Positions 19,651-31,965 of a DNA stretch of 64,000 bases are shown piece by piece. The position numbers and the translations under genes were made by a program. The notes beneath the pieces are model-generated. The model was not told where the DNA came from. It ran no database searches and saw only the letters and a program-made list of their open reading frames with translations. Numbering within the stretch: position 1 is the stretch's first letter; each line of letters begins with the position of its first letter. This DNA comes from Catonia carolina (lineage: Eukaryota > Arthropoda > Insecta > Hemiptera > Achilidae): assembly GCA_035578175.1 (NCBI GenBank), contig JAQMRL010000016.1:1241501-1305500 (forward strand), given 5' to 3'.

Positions 19651-20639
19651 TAATTACTTTATTGTTTTAAAAATTTGTGCTCGTTTAATGAACGATTCTG
19701 CATATTATATTCACTTTTGCTTTAACCTACTTTTTTCGACAAGGTCAGACGGTTTTTACAACTTTGGAGCTTCAAGGAAACATGATAGTACACGAGGTTC
19801 TATTAATCTTAATTAATATTTAATCGTTGAAGCCAAAACCAACTTATTTATTTGTACCGAAGATTAAGTTGTAAGGTGTAAAACATAACCTCAAACTTCG
19901 GAATCGAAATGTTTCTAAAGTCTGTTTTTTAAAAAAGTTTAAAGGTATAAAATACCCATTGTTTAACAAGCAAATTCTTACTTTCCCAAATAATATTTTG
20001 AAAGATGCCTGTGACTTTATTAAGTAATTTGTTGAAAATAAATGTGTCGTAGTTTGTCAAGAAAGGTAGCCAGTATATTATTTGGTGTAATAAAATTATG
20101 TCCAAGTGGTTCATGTAAAGAAATCTATTAGGCATTTTCTGTAGCATTGTCTTGTGCTGTTGCTGATTACAGGTGAAAATAATTGGCTAGAAGTAACCAT
20201 TGATATGGAAATATGTCCACATTGGTACATGCATGTATGGTGAATGTACATTGTATTTCAGTTGGACCTAATGTTATTGTTTTCTTGTGCGCAGGCAGCC
20301 TTGAAATATACCACATCATAAATTACTTGAGATACCATCCTGTGCTGGGACTGAATCTTAAATATCATTGGAAAAGGAAGTCTCATTGACAATTCAGTAT
20401 CCAAGAAAACTAGCCAATTAAGTGAATTTTCATTAAAGGTATGTTAGTTTTATATCATTATAATTGAAATTTTGTGAAATTCATAGTAATTATTTTCATT
20501 TTGATGTTCTTCTAAAGAGGAAAATTTAAGAAGGAATTTATGCATACAGAATTAATAGTATTTGTGACTGTCCATGGGAAAAGGGACCCAAGTCAAAAGT
20601 AAGGTTATGAGTGATTCTTGCCGACAATTAATGCTGAAA
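19651..20639. other. Non-coding, shared with units B (39,300-40,290) and C
   Basis: About 1 kb with no accepted gene. A minus-strand frame (19,929-20,147) starting MLQKMPNRFLYMNHLD is partly alike at 39,508-39,810 but shifts frame and meets stops there, so it may be an old exon fragment. Confidence 0.45.
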
Positions 20640-21128
20640 CAGTTATATTTAAGATTTGGGCTTTAATATGAATTTTAGTGAAAAATTGTATGTAATACAA
20701 GATGTCTGACAACTGTTATATCTAGCATTTTTTTGTATAACGTGTAGTTTAGCAGTAATTAGCGTTTTTCTGTTTTCTCTCATGAAAACATAGGGAAAAA
20801 TCGATTTTTTTTTAGGATTGCAGCTGGAGCGTGCATCTTACTACAAAAGTGTTTACAATCAAATGTATAGGAAATTAAATATCTATAACTTTTATTTAAA
20901 GCATTGTTCTCTACAGAGCCTAGTTTAGCGTGACAAAAGAGTGATTGTCCGTATTTTTAAGCCTAACTAAGGTTAATTTTCATTTTGAGTCTTTCACTCA
21001 TGAGTAAAATTAGGTTATGTTTATTGGGCTTAGTTTTTTGGTTATTTCTAATGCTTTATTACTAATGTTAGGTTTATTATTAATTATTTCCATTGGCAAG
21101 AGACAGTTGTGTGAGTGTTTATACCACA
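20640..21128 (+). mobile_element. HINE-like element, 5'-truncated, opposite orientation
   Basis: Interior sub-repeats in inverted order, ending GGCAAGAGACAGTTGTGTGA...CCACAA. It lacks the CCTATAT hairpin terminus. The counterpart in the second half of unit B is at 40,300-40,801. Confidence 0.7.
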
Positions 21129-21528
21129 ATTTTTTCACTGTTATTTATAAACAAAAGTTTCAGAATTTTTTAAAAAAAGGTTAAGAAACACTAATTTTTT
21201 GGAGATTGCAATGAAAGTGGGTTAATATTTGATGAGTGATGATATTGTTCAATTGGTGTTTACTCTCCTTGACTCTGTTAGATGTCATCTCTTACTGATG
21301 TAACATTGTGTGCTGAATCATGTGATCTCTTCAAATAATTCATATCTCAAATTGTTAACATCCTGTAGCTGATTTATTTGAGGTCATGTCAAATGTAAAA
21401 ACAACAAATTGAAAATTTTTATTGTAATTTAACATACAACAAGATAAACAGTTACAATTTTGTTTTATATTTTAACGAATTGCATTTTGTATTTGAATTA
21501 ATACTAAGGAAACTAATCTAAAAAAAAT
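21129..21528. other. Non-coding between two HINE copies
   Basis: 400 bp with no gene; collinear with 40,802-41,205. Confidence 0.5.
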
Positions 21529-22433
21529 CTGATGTGAAACACTCACACAACTTTCTCTCGCCAATGCAAATAATTAACAATATTACCTAACATTAGTAAT
21601 AAAACATTAGAAATAAACTATAAACTAACCTCAAAAAACATTAGTAAAATACACAAAATTAAAATCGACCGGTTTGGCTTAAAAATACGGAAAATCGCTC
21701 AATCACGCTAAACTAGGCACTGTACAAAAAAATGCTTAAAATAAAAGTTGTAGATCTCTTAATTTCCTATAAATTTTATGCAATTCACTTTTGTCATAAA
21801 GTGCATTCTAAGGCCAAAATCTTAAAAAATAGATTTTTCACACGTTTTCGTGAGAAAAAAACAGAAAATTGCTAAATACCGCTAAATTAAGCGTTATACA
21901 AAAAAATGTTTGAAATATAAGTTGTAGAATTTTACATTTTCTATAACTTTTATTATATAACGTTTTGCGCTAAAATGCAAATTAAAGCTGCAATCTTAAA
22001 AAGAAAATGTTTTTACGTAAAAACAGCATCAAGCAGAATTTCAGCAAACATGGCGCCTACTCTATCTTGTAGAGCATAAAAAATGTAGTAAACTAGGCGA
22101 TTTAAAAAAAAAAATGTAGGACCAGTTTTTGAGAAAATCGCAAAAAAGTGAAAAATTATACGAATAAACTACTACTTCCGGTTGACCGATTTTGATGAAA
22201 ACGTTCGTGTCGCGTCCGGTAGTGGTATGTAACTTAAATTTTAAGTTTCAAGTTCGTACGATGTTCCGTTCTTGAGATATTCTGTTCACACACACACACA
22301 GACCAATCGCTAAAAACATGTTTTTTGGGTTCAGGGGGTCTGAAAACGTATAGATCCGGTGAAAACTCGATTTCGAAAAATCGACATGAAAACAATACTT
22401 TCCTTCCTATATATTCATATAGGCAAGAGAAAT
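21529..22433 (-). mobile_element. HINE-like element, full copy
   Basis: About 905 bp from CTGATGTGAAACACTCACAC to CCTATATATTCATATAGG plus CAAGAGAAATT. Internal features are as in other copies, including GGCGCCTACTCTATCTTGTA. Confidence 0.75.
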
Positions 22434-22853
22434 TGGTGTGAATTACACAACTTTCTCTTGAGAAAGTTGTGTTGTCTTGAGAAAGTGAGAGAAATTGGTT
22501 TGAATTACACAACTTTCTCTTGCCAGTGCAAATAATTAACAATATAACGTAACATTAGTAATGAAACATTAAAAATAAACAAAAAACTAACCTCAATAAA
22601 CATAACCTTATTTTAATCATGAGTGAAAGACACAAAATGAAAATCAACTTAAGTTTGGCTTAAAAATTCAGAAATCACTCTTTCATGCTAAACTACGCTC
22701 TATAGAGAAAAGTGCTATCAATAAAAGTTGTAGATCTTTAAATTTGATTAAATACTTTTTAGTCGTATAATGCATACTAAGGCTGAAATCTTGAAAAATC
22801 GATTTTTCACTTGTTTTTGTGAGAATAAAACAGAAAATTGCTTATTACCACTA
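22434..22853 (-). mobile_element. HINE-like fragments interrupted by a LINE
   Basis: A short rearranged end (ACAACTTTCTCTTGAGAAAG, itself a small palindrome) is followed at 22,495 by a fresh copy (TTGGTTTGAATTACACAAC, CTTTCTCTTGCCAG). That copy stops after about 360 bp at the T-run that starts the next LINE. Confidence 0.65.
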
Positions 22854-23217
22854 ATTTTTTTTTTCTTGCATCCAGGAGACTCCAAAGGGAGTATAGGTCA
22901 TGTCAAGATAAAACTGATAAACTGGAAGTTTATCACCAATGATTTCATCACTTACCACCAAAACATTTTTTTTGCTACTGCTTACTTCAGTAGGCTTGTC
23001 ATGAACCCCATTAAATCAAATATCACACAAAATTAAAAATAAAAATCAAACACAATGATAAATTCATAACTTACCAATAATTTTTTCCTGCTACTGCTTA
23101 ACTCAGTAGGCTTGTCATGAACCCCTTTGTATCAAATAGTATAAATTATTTGTTTAATTAGAAGTTAAATACTTTTCAATCAAAACTATTCGTGCACTCT
23201 GTAAAATGTTTCATCAA

Positions 23218-24555
23218 TCAAATATTGTTTAGTTTTTTTTTTAAATGACTTAAATTGTCACAAATTTTTAAACCTTGTGGCAATTTATTGATGTATTTTC
23301 TACCCGCAGAAGTTGGTTTTTGTTCAAACAATTTAGTGTTGTGATTAGCAACATAATAATTGATCCTGTTTCGTGTGTCGTGGTTGTGAACATCTAAATT
23401 CTGTAAAAAGGTATTTTGCTTTACGTACATTATCACTTCAAAAATGTACAAAGAAGGAACTGTGAGCAATTGCAGCTTTTTAAGTAGTAATCTGCATGAG
23501 GTAAGGTGGTTGACTCCCAACATACACTCAACAGCTTTTTTTTTTATTTTAAAAACTCTTTCCATGTTTCCCTGTGATGAATTACCCCATACTAATATGG
23601 CATTCCTGATATGAGATAAAATTAAACCATGATAAGCTGCTATAAGCAATTTTTTATCATTTAATCTGGTAATTTGTTTTAATGCAAATACCCCAGATGA
23701 TATTTTACCACAAATTTGATCAATGTAATAATCCTATGATAGGGTCCTATCTAGTGACACTCCTAGAAACTTCACTGTTTGCACATGATCTAAGATATTA
23801 TTTTTATAAAGACATCCACTTCTCTGTTTTCCCTTACATTGTGTTTGTTTTTGAACTGTAAGTATTGACACTTTTTCCCATTAACTGTTAACACTAATTC
23901 ATTCAGAAATTGGACTACAGATTCTATGCTAATATGTGTATTCACTTCGAGACTTTCTACCAGTAAACTATTGTTTATGATTGAAGTATCATTACCAAAC
24001 AATAAAGCTCTACTGTTGGTTAAGATTTCTGGTAACCTATTTATATACAACAAAAACAAAATGGGACCTAAAATTGAACGCTGTGGAACACCACCTTTGA
24101 CTTCAAGCTTTTCAGACAAAATTTTTGTAAGTTTCCCCCTAACTACTCTACTTATTTCTGCGCACTGTACTCTACCTACCTGATAAGACTGAAACCATTT
24201 AAGTTCTACATCCCTAATACCTAATGACTCTAACATTTTCAACAAGACTTCATGATCAACACAGTCGAAAGCTTTACTGAGATCTAAAAACACAGTTAAG
24301 GCCTTCTCTCCTGCATCCAATATATCAACTATTTGCTCAAAAAGTGAGACTAGCAGTTTTGGTTGACTTACCCTTTTGGAAACCATGGTGAACTTTTGAG
24401 ATGATAAGGTTTTCAGTCAAAAAACTGATTAACCTAATGACCACTACCTTTTCAAAAATTTTGCAAGTAGTTTTTAATATACTTATGGGCCTATAATTTT
24501 CAACTAATTGGGTATTGCCATTCTTAAACACAGGCAATATTTTACCTTCCTTCAA
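23218..24555 (-). pseudogene. LINE family 2 reverse transcriptase fragments
   Basis: Three minus frames: 24,555-24,337 (ILPVFKNGNTQLVENYRPIS, VHHGFQKGKSTKTA), 24,386-23,790 (TVFLDLSKAFDCVDHEVLLK, GVPQRSILGPILFLLYINRL) and 23,649-23,218 (C-terminus). The catalytic FADD box reads FGND here, so the enzyme is dead even apart from the frameshifts. Confidence 0.85.
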
Positions 24556-26282
24556 TGCTTCGGAAATACACCTCTTTCCAGGGAGAAGTTAATTAGATGA
24601 AGGAGAGGTGTTAATAAAAAATTTTTACATTCTTTAACAATAATACTTGAGATCCCATCTAACCCTACCGTTTTCTTACTTTTTAAACTATCAATAACTG
24701 ATTCTAGTTCTTCATGTCAAACTGAGCTAAATACAAATTTATCTACAACTCTATCCCTGCCTAGCTTCACATATCCCTCAGTATCCGTAATCTGCTGTTT
24801 AAGCTTTGAAGCTACTTCTTGATAATACTTATTAAAATAATTACTAATTTGTGAACCATTCTCTATAACTTCATTATTACTATTAACAATTTTTGGTATA
24901 TCTGTGTATCCCCTGTTAGTAACTACATTCCGATTCCTATTTGTTGTTTCCCATATTGCTGAGTTTAAATTAGTTGATTTACGAAGGACTTCAGCATTTT
25001 TTTGCATTTAGCACTCTGAACTTCGCTAGCGTAATATTTTTTAATTTGTTTGTACCTTTGCTCATTAAATTAATTTTTATCTGATTTGAAATCAGAGTAG
25101 ACATCTCTGACTTCAGATTTTAGTTTCAATATATCCCCTGTAATCCATTGGTCTATTTCACTAATTCTATTTGTTAAAACTACCCTTTTTACTGGACAAC
25201 TACTATTATAGTGAAATTTTAAAGTTTCAATAAAATAATGATATATTTGATTAATTTTGGAAGCATTAATGACAGTCTTCCAATCTTCTTTGGATAAACT
25301 GTGCAATAAACAATTTATTTTGCCATTGTCCTCTTGCCTAATTTCTTTATTAACTTTTTGATTGAGGGCCTGACCACCTAAATGCTGAATTTCTATTACT
25401 TGGTACCCGTGATCAGAGAATTCTGAACCCCCTAACCTAACCTGACACTAACAATATTTGTTAGAATATTATCGTTTGAGAATGGCTAGTAATCCTTGTG
25501 TAATCATTAACTTTTATATCCACATTGTTCATGTTCACGATATCCCTGAACTCTTCGGACATTTTACACTGAATAGCAAGATTTACATTATAATCACCCA
25601 TAACAACAACTCTTATATACCGTTCAGTCAAACTCTCCAGCAATTCACTGAACAATTTACAGAACTGGTCCCAATCACCATTTGGAGACCTATAAACACC
25701 TACGACAGCCATCCTTTCCCGTACCCCCAACCTAACTTCTAACCCAACTACTTCCATATTCATTTCCTGAGAAAACCTGTCTACAAAAGGTAAGTTACAA
25801 GTGTATGTATTTTCCTACTAATATTAGTCAGTATACAGACTCCTCCACTTTTATGAAATTTCCTGCAGTTAGAAGCATTAATAGAAAACCCCGGAAAGCT
25901 AATCATAGAAATCTCATTACTTTTTAACTCATGTTCGGTGAATAATACCATATCTGGGTTCTCAGACCTTAAAAATATTTCAACTGTATCTACTTTATTA
26001 CGTAAATATTGAATATTTTGGTGCAAAATAGAGAAATGAGATGTATTCCTAGCCTGAACTTCATTGATGAAGTCATTTTGTGCACCTACCTGTTTATTTT
26101 CTATAATTTCTACATTTGTTGGTAGCGGATGCACTAATCTATCATTTATAACAACCTTGTGATCCGGATTTAAACGTAACCTGTCATTAACTATTTGTAG
26201 CACCTGTGATTGCTTAATGTGAGGTTGGCTTGTCCTAACATAACCTAACCTTCTTTTTCTTAACTTTTTTCTCCCTTTTTAG

Positions 26283-27031
26283 TCATTTCATTATAAAAGT
26301 ATCCTTAGATTTTAATTTATCTTGGAATTTACATGTAACGAGGGTAGCTAACCTATCACACAGTATACTTTTGCCAGTTAAATTTAAATGTAACCCATGT
26401 TTAGTGTAGTTATCATGATTTAACCTTTCATTGATAAAGTTTATTTTTACCCTTTCAATTGTTTTATTTTTTAGGCTGTTAATTCTTTTATGCATTTCGT
26501 GGTTTGTTTTAGTTATAACTTTGTTTACTTCTGGCTTATCATACCGAAAGGGAATAGCGTTTATTATTAAATTTGTGTTATTACTTAGTGGAACCAATTC
26601 TTCGAATGTTTTTAAGATTTGAGGAGTGTTTTTAAATTGTTTTGATTCTTTGACAATGGTTCCTCCAAGAATTATTAAATGGTCATTTATACCTAGGGTT
26701 TTTACATCGTCTTTAGATGACTTGACAACTTCTTTTAGGGGAGCATTCGGCTTATACACTACTTTAACTTCAAATATTCACAGTTTAGTTTTTTATCTAA
26801 CAATTCCCAACATTCACGGCCATCACTATCCGCCAATACTAGGACTTTGTTTTTTCTATTATTATTATTATTACTTTTGGTAGCCGGTTTAGTCCCTACA
26901 GCTTCACTATACAAAAGTTTCTTAGGACCGTTTTTATTTGTAGTTTTAGTATCATTTTTAGTGTCATTTATTTTTTTCTGCCCATTCAGACAGACAGACA
27001 TTCTGCCCATAACAGACAGGTGGAGTGTCAA
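26283..27031 (-). pseudogene. LINE ORF1 fragment with SGNH-hydrolase-like motifs
   Basis: Two adjacent minus ORFs (27,031-26,759 and 26,759-26,283) together resemble the C-terminal esterase domain known from ORF1 of some CR1/L2 LINEs: KVLVLADSDGRE (GDS-like block), DHLIILGGT, and HGLHLNLTGKSILCDRL (block V with the His). A frame break separates the halves. I see no intact version in the window. Confidence 0.7.
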
Positions 27032-27636
27032 AATTATTTACACCCAATCTGTTAGTTGCAGGACTAAAATAAATAGTTGTTTCTTATCGCATGGTCAGCC
27101 AATTAAATGACTGAATCATTTAAGAACAGAAGAGGTAGAGGTGTAAAAGACACTAATCAGAGTTATTTCCTCTGAAAGTAATAAATTTTATTATACAGCC
27201 AGACCCTGTGATGAATGAAGTGAAGGTATCATTTGCAGAGTGGAAAATTTGTGCTTTTCAGAGGGTCAGGCATGCTGATAAGCGTACTTTTCCACTCAGT
27301 GAGGAAGGCAATGTTAAACTCCTCACTCCTCGTTTTACTTAGTAAAGCCCCTAGAGGTTCAAACCAGCTTTTCGGCTGATGACCTAAATAACAAAAACTT
27401 TTTTTATTATCATAAGTTTTTGCTGAATTAACCTCATTTTGAAGTTTTAAATTGACTACTTTAATTTCGTTTTTTCCTTAGAAAACGAAATAAAAGTAAA
27501 GGCCCGGTCTGCTTCCAATAGTTAAGCGATTTCAGTTTTGTGGTCCTTGTCATTTATTCTTATTTTTCTTAGCGAAGCTATTTCCTGCTCTAATTTATTT
27601 CTAAGTTCCTCGTTTATCTTGTTACTACTTATTATT

Positions 27637-27881
27637 GCATATGAAAAGTAAAGTGACTATAGATGATGGGTGAGGGAGGGACGGACGGGGAGTGGAGGAT
27701 ATCAGTTGCTCTTCTGTAAGGGCCACAAGCCAGTAACCGGCCTCTACCATCGGAAGTGACTGTACGTGATGGGCTGGGGGTGTGGTCGAGTGGACCCAGT
27801 GCAGCCACAATTCAAATAACACAAGATCATGCCAAAGAATTCAAAAAACAATCGTGATATTTTCTAGCGTTTATTTAAAAA
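27637..27881. other. Leader upstream of composite element B
   Basis: 245 bp, GC-richer than the surroundings (GGGAGGGACGGACGGGGAGT, GTGATGGGCTGGGGGTGTGG), shared with 46,929-47,177. It could hold a promoter, but no TATA box is evident. It ends TTTCTAGCGTTTATTTAAAA before the HINE terminus. Confidence 0.55.
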
Positions 27882-27932
27882 GTGTGAAACCATCACACAA
27901 CTATCTCTTGCCAATGTAGATAGTGAACAATA

Positions 27933-29607
27933 CGAGGGTGGTACCCATTCTAACAAAGAAAACACAAAAATTTTGGAAAAGATTTAATTTATTTTTCAAC
28001 ATAATCTCCTTGCAGTCTTATACACTTTTCCCAGCGATTTTCAATAAGTTCGATACATTTTTTATAACAAGAACTGTCTTGCTCCTCAAAATAGCCATTA
28101 ACTGCCGGCATCATTTAGTTCATCGTTGGAAAATTTTTGACCACTGAGCCATTTTTTCAAGTTCGGAAACAGAAAATAATCCCTGGGGGTAATTCTGGCG
28201 AATAGGGTGCATGAGGTAGCAATTCAAACTTCAATTCATAGATTTTGGCCATTTCAGTAATGGATTTGTGAGCTGGTGCATTGTCTTGATGAATCAACAC
28301 TTTCTTCTTAGCCAAATGCCGCCGTTTTTGCTTGATTTTTTCGCTCAAACATTGCAGCAATAAGTTTACATAATACTCGCTGTTGATAGTTTTTCTTTTT
28401 TCAAGATAGTCAATGAAAATTATTCCATGCGCATCCGAAAAAACCGACGCCATGACCTTGCCTGCAGATGGAACGGTGTTGCCTTCTTTGGAGCCGGTTC
28501 CCCCTTTTCAGTCCATTCTTTTGATCGTTCTTTTGTCTCTGGTGTGAAGTGATGGACCCATGTTTAATCCATGCTTATGAAACGACACAAAAATTCTGCT
28601 TTGTTGCTGTGAAACTTCACTAAACAATGTTTACTAAACATTTACTTCACTAAACAATTTTTTTTGGGTTTTGGTTTTTTGGGATGCGCATGGAATAATT
28701 TTCATTGACTATCTTGAAAAAAGATAAACTATCAACAGCGAGTATTATGTAAACTTATTGCTGCAATGTTTGAGCGAAGAAATCAAGCAAAAACGGCCGC
28801 ATTTGGCCAAGTAGAAAGTGTTGATTCATCAAGACAATGCACCAGCTCACAAATCCATTATTGAAATGGCCAAAATCAATGAACTAAAGTTTGAAATGCT
28901 ATCTCATGCACCCTATTCGCCAGAATTACCCCCCAGATTATTTTCTGTTTCCAAACTTGAAAAAATGGCTCAGTGGTCAAAAATTTTCCAACGATGAACT
29001 AAGTGATGCCGGCAGTGAGACATCTGTACCCAATTGAAACATCTTACGACACTGTTTTTCCTAGAGTGTGAGCAAACGTGGCAACCATCTTGCACACAGC
29101 TTTCTCATGTCCAAATTTTTAGATAATATACGATGTACCGCTTTTTCGAAATGCCTACAATGTCCGCTAGCTCGCGCATTTTCAGTCGACGATCATCCAG
29201 TACCGCTTTGGGGATTTTCTTCACAATTTCTGGAGTCGTCACCTCATTTGGTCGACCACTGCGATGCTCGTACGGCCTCGTTTAAACTCTGCTACCCAAT
29301 ATTTTACTGTTGTAAACGAAGGACCAGACTCACCTAGAATAGAATCTAGTTCAGCTTTTATATTGTTTCAGCTGACGACTTTCAATAAAAGTATTATAAC
29401 ATATAACGATGACCAATTTGCTCCATTTTCGCAAATTCTCACTAAAAACATTCAATATTGATGGCTCCCAAATATATAATAAATAATATGGTTTCTTCAA
29501 ACTTGAAACATATGCTTTATAGATTGTGTAATTTCTAATAGAATAATATTTTTCAAACAACTACCGCCATCTTTAGCTCAGGCCGAGTACATATGGGACC
29601 ACCCTCG
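27933..29607 (-). mobile_element. mariner-type transposon, copy B, with internal inverted duplication
   Basis: Bounded by CGAGGGTGGTACCC and its inverted partner ending CCACCCTCG, with TA on both sides. The minus strand carries HQDNAPAHKS and LLPHAPYSPELPP. At about 28,675-29,020 a segment of about 350 bp repeats the 28,100-28,450 transposase region in inverse orientation, lengthening the element from about 1.27 to 1.68 kb and making a hairpin. Stops and frameshifts make it inactive. Confidence 0.88.
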
Positions 29608-29613
29608 TATAAC

Positions 29614-29698
29614 GTAAGTTTATTACGTATACGTGATGCATGGCAGTGCCACAGGTGTTTCTGTCATTAAATATAATGAAATCTGTTGTTGTTTTCAG
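29614..29698 (+). other. Predicted 5' intron of zinc-finger gene B
   Basis: 85 bp from AAC|GTAAGTTTATT to GTTGTTTTCAG|ATGGCTG. The donor is a better consensus than in A and lies 6 bp beyond the mariner end. Confidence 0.62.
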
Positions 29699-30721
29699 AT
29701 GGCTGATGCAACTGGAGTGGGAGTGGACTCTTCAAGCAGAACAGCCTCACAAGTATGTAAATTATGTAGACTGGCTACCATTGACTGCCACAACAAGAAT
29801 AAACTTATTGCGTATTGTGCAAAGTGTAAGAAGAGATTACGTAAACAAAGAACCAAATCTTGGTATGGTAAAATTAAACAGCTGTACGACTCTTGTTTGA
29901 CTTGCCTGAATACGTTTTACAACAATCTGTCATACGAACCACATGACTGTACACTAGAAGGCATATTCGTTTGTGATGGTTGTGGCAGAGTATTCCTCCA
30001 GAAGGAGAATATAACGCTACATGTAAGTAAATGTCACAAAATCATTTCAAAAATGAATGCAACTGTAAGTGAAAACAATGGCCAAACAGATTCAAAATCG
30101 GAATTGGAGTTGGAACATTGTGGGAGTACTTCTAGATTGAGTGAAAGTAGCAGTGGCCACAAGATGTCTAAATCAACTGACAATGTGATTGGCCAGTCTA
30201 AATTACCCAAAACATGTAAAGATGTCACTTGTAGTATTTGTGGAAAGGTTTTTAATTTTAAATCCGATTTAACTTTACATTTGCGTGTACATACAGGAGA
30301 GAAACCTTTTAAGTGTAAGTTTTGCAAAAAAGACTTTAAACGACTTGACCATTTAAAAAGACATTTGCGAATTCATACGGGTGAGAAACCGTTCAATTGT
30401 AAATTCTGTAATAAAAAGTTTACACAGTCAGGTGATTTAACTAAACATGTGCGTTTACATACTGGGGAAAAACCGTTCAAGTGTAAATTCTGTAATAAAA
30501 AGTTTACACATTCATTCTCTTTAACAAATCATGTGCGTTTACATACAGGGGAGAAACCGTTCAAATGTAAATTCTGTAATAAAAAGTTTACAGTTTCATC
30601 TAATTTAAGTACTCACATGCGTTTACATACAGGGGAGAAACCCTTTAACTGTAAACTCTGTAATAAAAAGTTTACACAGTCATCTCATTTAAATACTCAT
30701 ATGCGTACACATATGAAATAG
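29699..30721 (+). CDS. C2H2 zinc-finger protein, paralogue B (6 C-terminal fingers)
   Basis: 340 aa from the Met after the acceptor (362 aa from 29,633). The N-terminal Cys pairs, isolated finger and Ser-rich linker are nearly identical to A and C. Of the six terminal fingers, the first four differ strongly from A at helix positions: FKSDLTL, RLDHLKR, QSGDLTK and HSFSLTN, against FKSALTT, RLDSLKT, QSSNLNT and NSSGLTN in A; the last two are almost the same. All linkers are TGEKPF. The frame is intact despite the general decay around it, suggesting selection or recent spread. Predicted nuclear DNA-binding protein; targets unknown. Confidence 0.85.
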   Translation: MADATGVGVDSSSRTASQVCKLCRLATIDCHNKNKLIAYCAKCKKRLRKQRTKSWYGKIKQLYDSCLTCLNTFYNNLSYEPHDCTLEGIFVCDGCGRVFLQKENITLHVSKCHKIISKMNATVSENNGQTDSKSELELEHCGSTSRLSESSSGHKMSKSTDNVIGQSKLPKTCKDVTCSICGKVFNFKSDLTLHLRVHTGEKPFKCKFCKKDFKRLDHLKRHLRIHTGEKPFNCKFCNKKFTQSGDLTKHVRLHTGEKPFKCKFCNKKFTHSFSLTNHVRLHTGEKPFKCKFCNKKFTVSSNLSTHMRLHTGEKPFNCKLCNKKFTQSSHLNTHMRTHMK

Positions 30722-30924
30722 AAATAATACAAGTGTGTGATTCTCTTTAGGTAGTGCTTGTATATACAGAAGAGTGAAAGTATAAAATATAATTTTTGCA
30801 TAATATACTCTCTCCAAGTAGTCAATTTAAGAGCACATCACAAACATGACTAGTTCCATAAAGTAATAATAATACTTACTATAAATTAAAGTACAAATGA
30901 AATTCATCACTTTACCCTTGGTTC

Positions 30925-31965
30925 CTTTTACCATTCTCTCTATATATAAATATATATAAGGAGCAAAGTATTGTTTCTTGTCGATTTTTTGAAATCGGAG
31001 TTTTCACCGGATCTACACGTGTTTAGACCTTGTGAACCCATAAAACATGTTTTTAGCAATTGGTCTGTGTGTGCAAACAAAATACTTCCAGAACGGAACA
31101 TCGTACGAATCTAAAACTTAAGTTAGATACCACTAGATGACCCGACACGAACATTTTCTTCAAGATCGGTTAACCGGAGGTAGTAGTTTATAATGTTATT
31201 TTTCACTTTTTTCAGATTTTCTCAAAACCGGCTGTTTCGATTTTTTTGAAAAATTGCCTTATTTTTCTAAATTGTTTTTGCTCTACAAAATGGGGTAGGC
31301 GCCATGTCTGCTGAAATTCTTGGGGAGGTTTTCTTGTAAAACAATTGATTGTTTAAGATTGCGACGTTGATATACATTTTAGCGCAAAAATATTTGAAAC
31401 AAAAGTGGTAGGGAATTAAAAATCCTACAACTTCTATTTTGAACACTTTTTTGTATAACGCCCTGTTTAGCGTTAATTAGTGATTTTCTGGTTTTTCTCA
31501 CAAAAACTTGTAAAAAATCGATTTTTTAAGATTTCAGCCTTAGAATGCATTTTACAACAGAAGTGTATATAATAAAAATTTTAGGAAATTAGAAGAGATG
31601 TAACTTTTATTTCAAGATTGTTTCTGTACAGCAACGATTTTTAAAAAAAATCGTAGGACCAGTTTTTTAGAAAATCTCAAAAAAGTGAAAAATTACACGA
31701 ATAAACTACTACTTCTGGTTGACCGATTTTGATGAAAATGTCCGTATCGGGTCCGGTAGTGGTATTAAACTTAAGTTTTAAGTTTCAAGTTCGTACAATG
31801 TCCCGTTCTTGAGATATTCTGTTCACACACACAGTCCAATCGCTAAAACATTTTTTTTGGGTTCAGGAGGTCTGAAAACGTGTAGATCTGGTGAAAAGTC
31901 GATTTTGAAAAATCAATATGAAAACAATACTTCGCTTCTATATATTCATATAGGCAAGAGAAAGT
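30925..31965. repeat. Long inverted repeat (foldback) of HINE termini, copy B
   Basis: Same arms and spacer as at 2,432-3,472, with scattered substitutions (ACCATTCTCTCTATATATAA at the left terminus). No insertion at the outer end: GTAATATAGAATAAG is uninterrupted. Confidence 0.85.

Larger units (their letters stand above)
1..20095. repeat. Segmental duplication unit A (pair of 47,391-64,000)
   Basis: The sequence from base 1 to about 20,095 is repeated nearly base for base at 47,391-64,000, in the same order and orientation: mariner, zinc-finger gene, foldback, Harbinger MITE, RTE fragment, HINE copies, both SINEs, the long palindrome and the Jockey fragment. The offset falls from 47.4 to 43.9 kb, mainly because A carries a 4.45 kb LINE at 3,488-7,941 that C lacks. 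The duplicate continues beyond both window ends. A shared part is also in unit B (27,637-33,287). Confidence 0.93.
22854..27636 (-). pseudogene. CR1-like LINE (family 2), nearly full length but broken
   Basis: Minus-strand LINE with its poly-A tail as the T-run at 22,854-22,865. From 5' to 3' on the minus strand: a coiled-coil ORF1 start (about 27,636-27,410, KINEELRNKLEQEIASLRK); an unrelated stretch at about 27,110-27,400; an ORF1 hydrolase-like part (27,031-26,283); endonuclease (26,203-25,461, SILHQNIQYLRNKVD, MVLFTEHELKSNE, VVGVYRSPNGDW, VVMGDYNVNLA); then RT (25,306-23,218). Numerous frameshifts and stops. It is inserted into a HINE copy. Confidence 0.88.
27882..31965. mobile_element. 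HINE/Helentron-like composite carrying a zinc-finger gene, copy B
   Basis: The left terminus GTGTGAAACCATCACAC is a perfect 6 bp hairpin, followed by ACTATCTCTTGCC; the right terminus is the CTATATATTCATATAG hairpin plus GCAAGAGAAAGT. The T/A-rich flanks show no clear target duplication. The cargo is mariner B, zinc-finger gene B and the foldback. The first 50 bp match the gene-free HINE copies to the mariner TA, and HINE similarity resumes for about 8 bp after the mariner. Confidence 0.62.

Noticed and set aside
19929..20147. 72-codon minus ORF starting MLQKMPNRFLYMNHLD, similar at 39,508-39,810
   Set aside because: Frame shifts and stops between the two copies; no known domain. May be an old exon fragment but not supported.
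22234..22542. 102-codon minus ORF, and similar ones at 55,021-55,353 and 60,200-60,667
   Set aside because: They fall within HINE sequence that lacks coding conservation between copies; chance frames.
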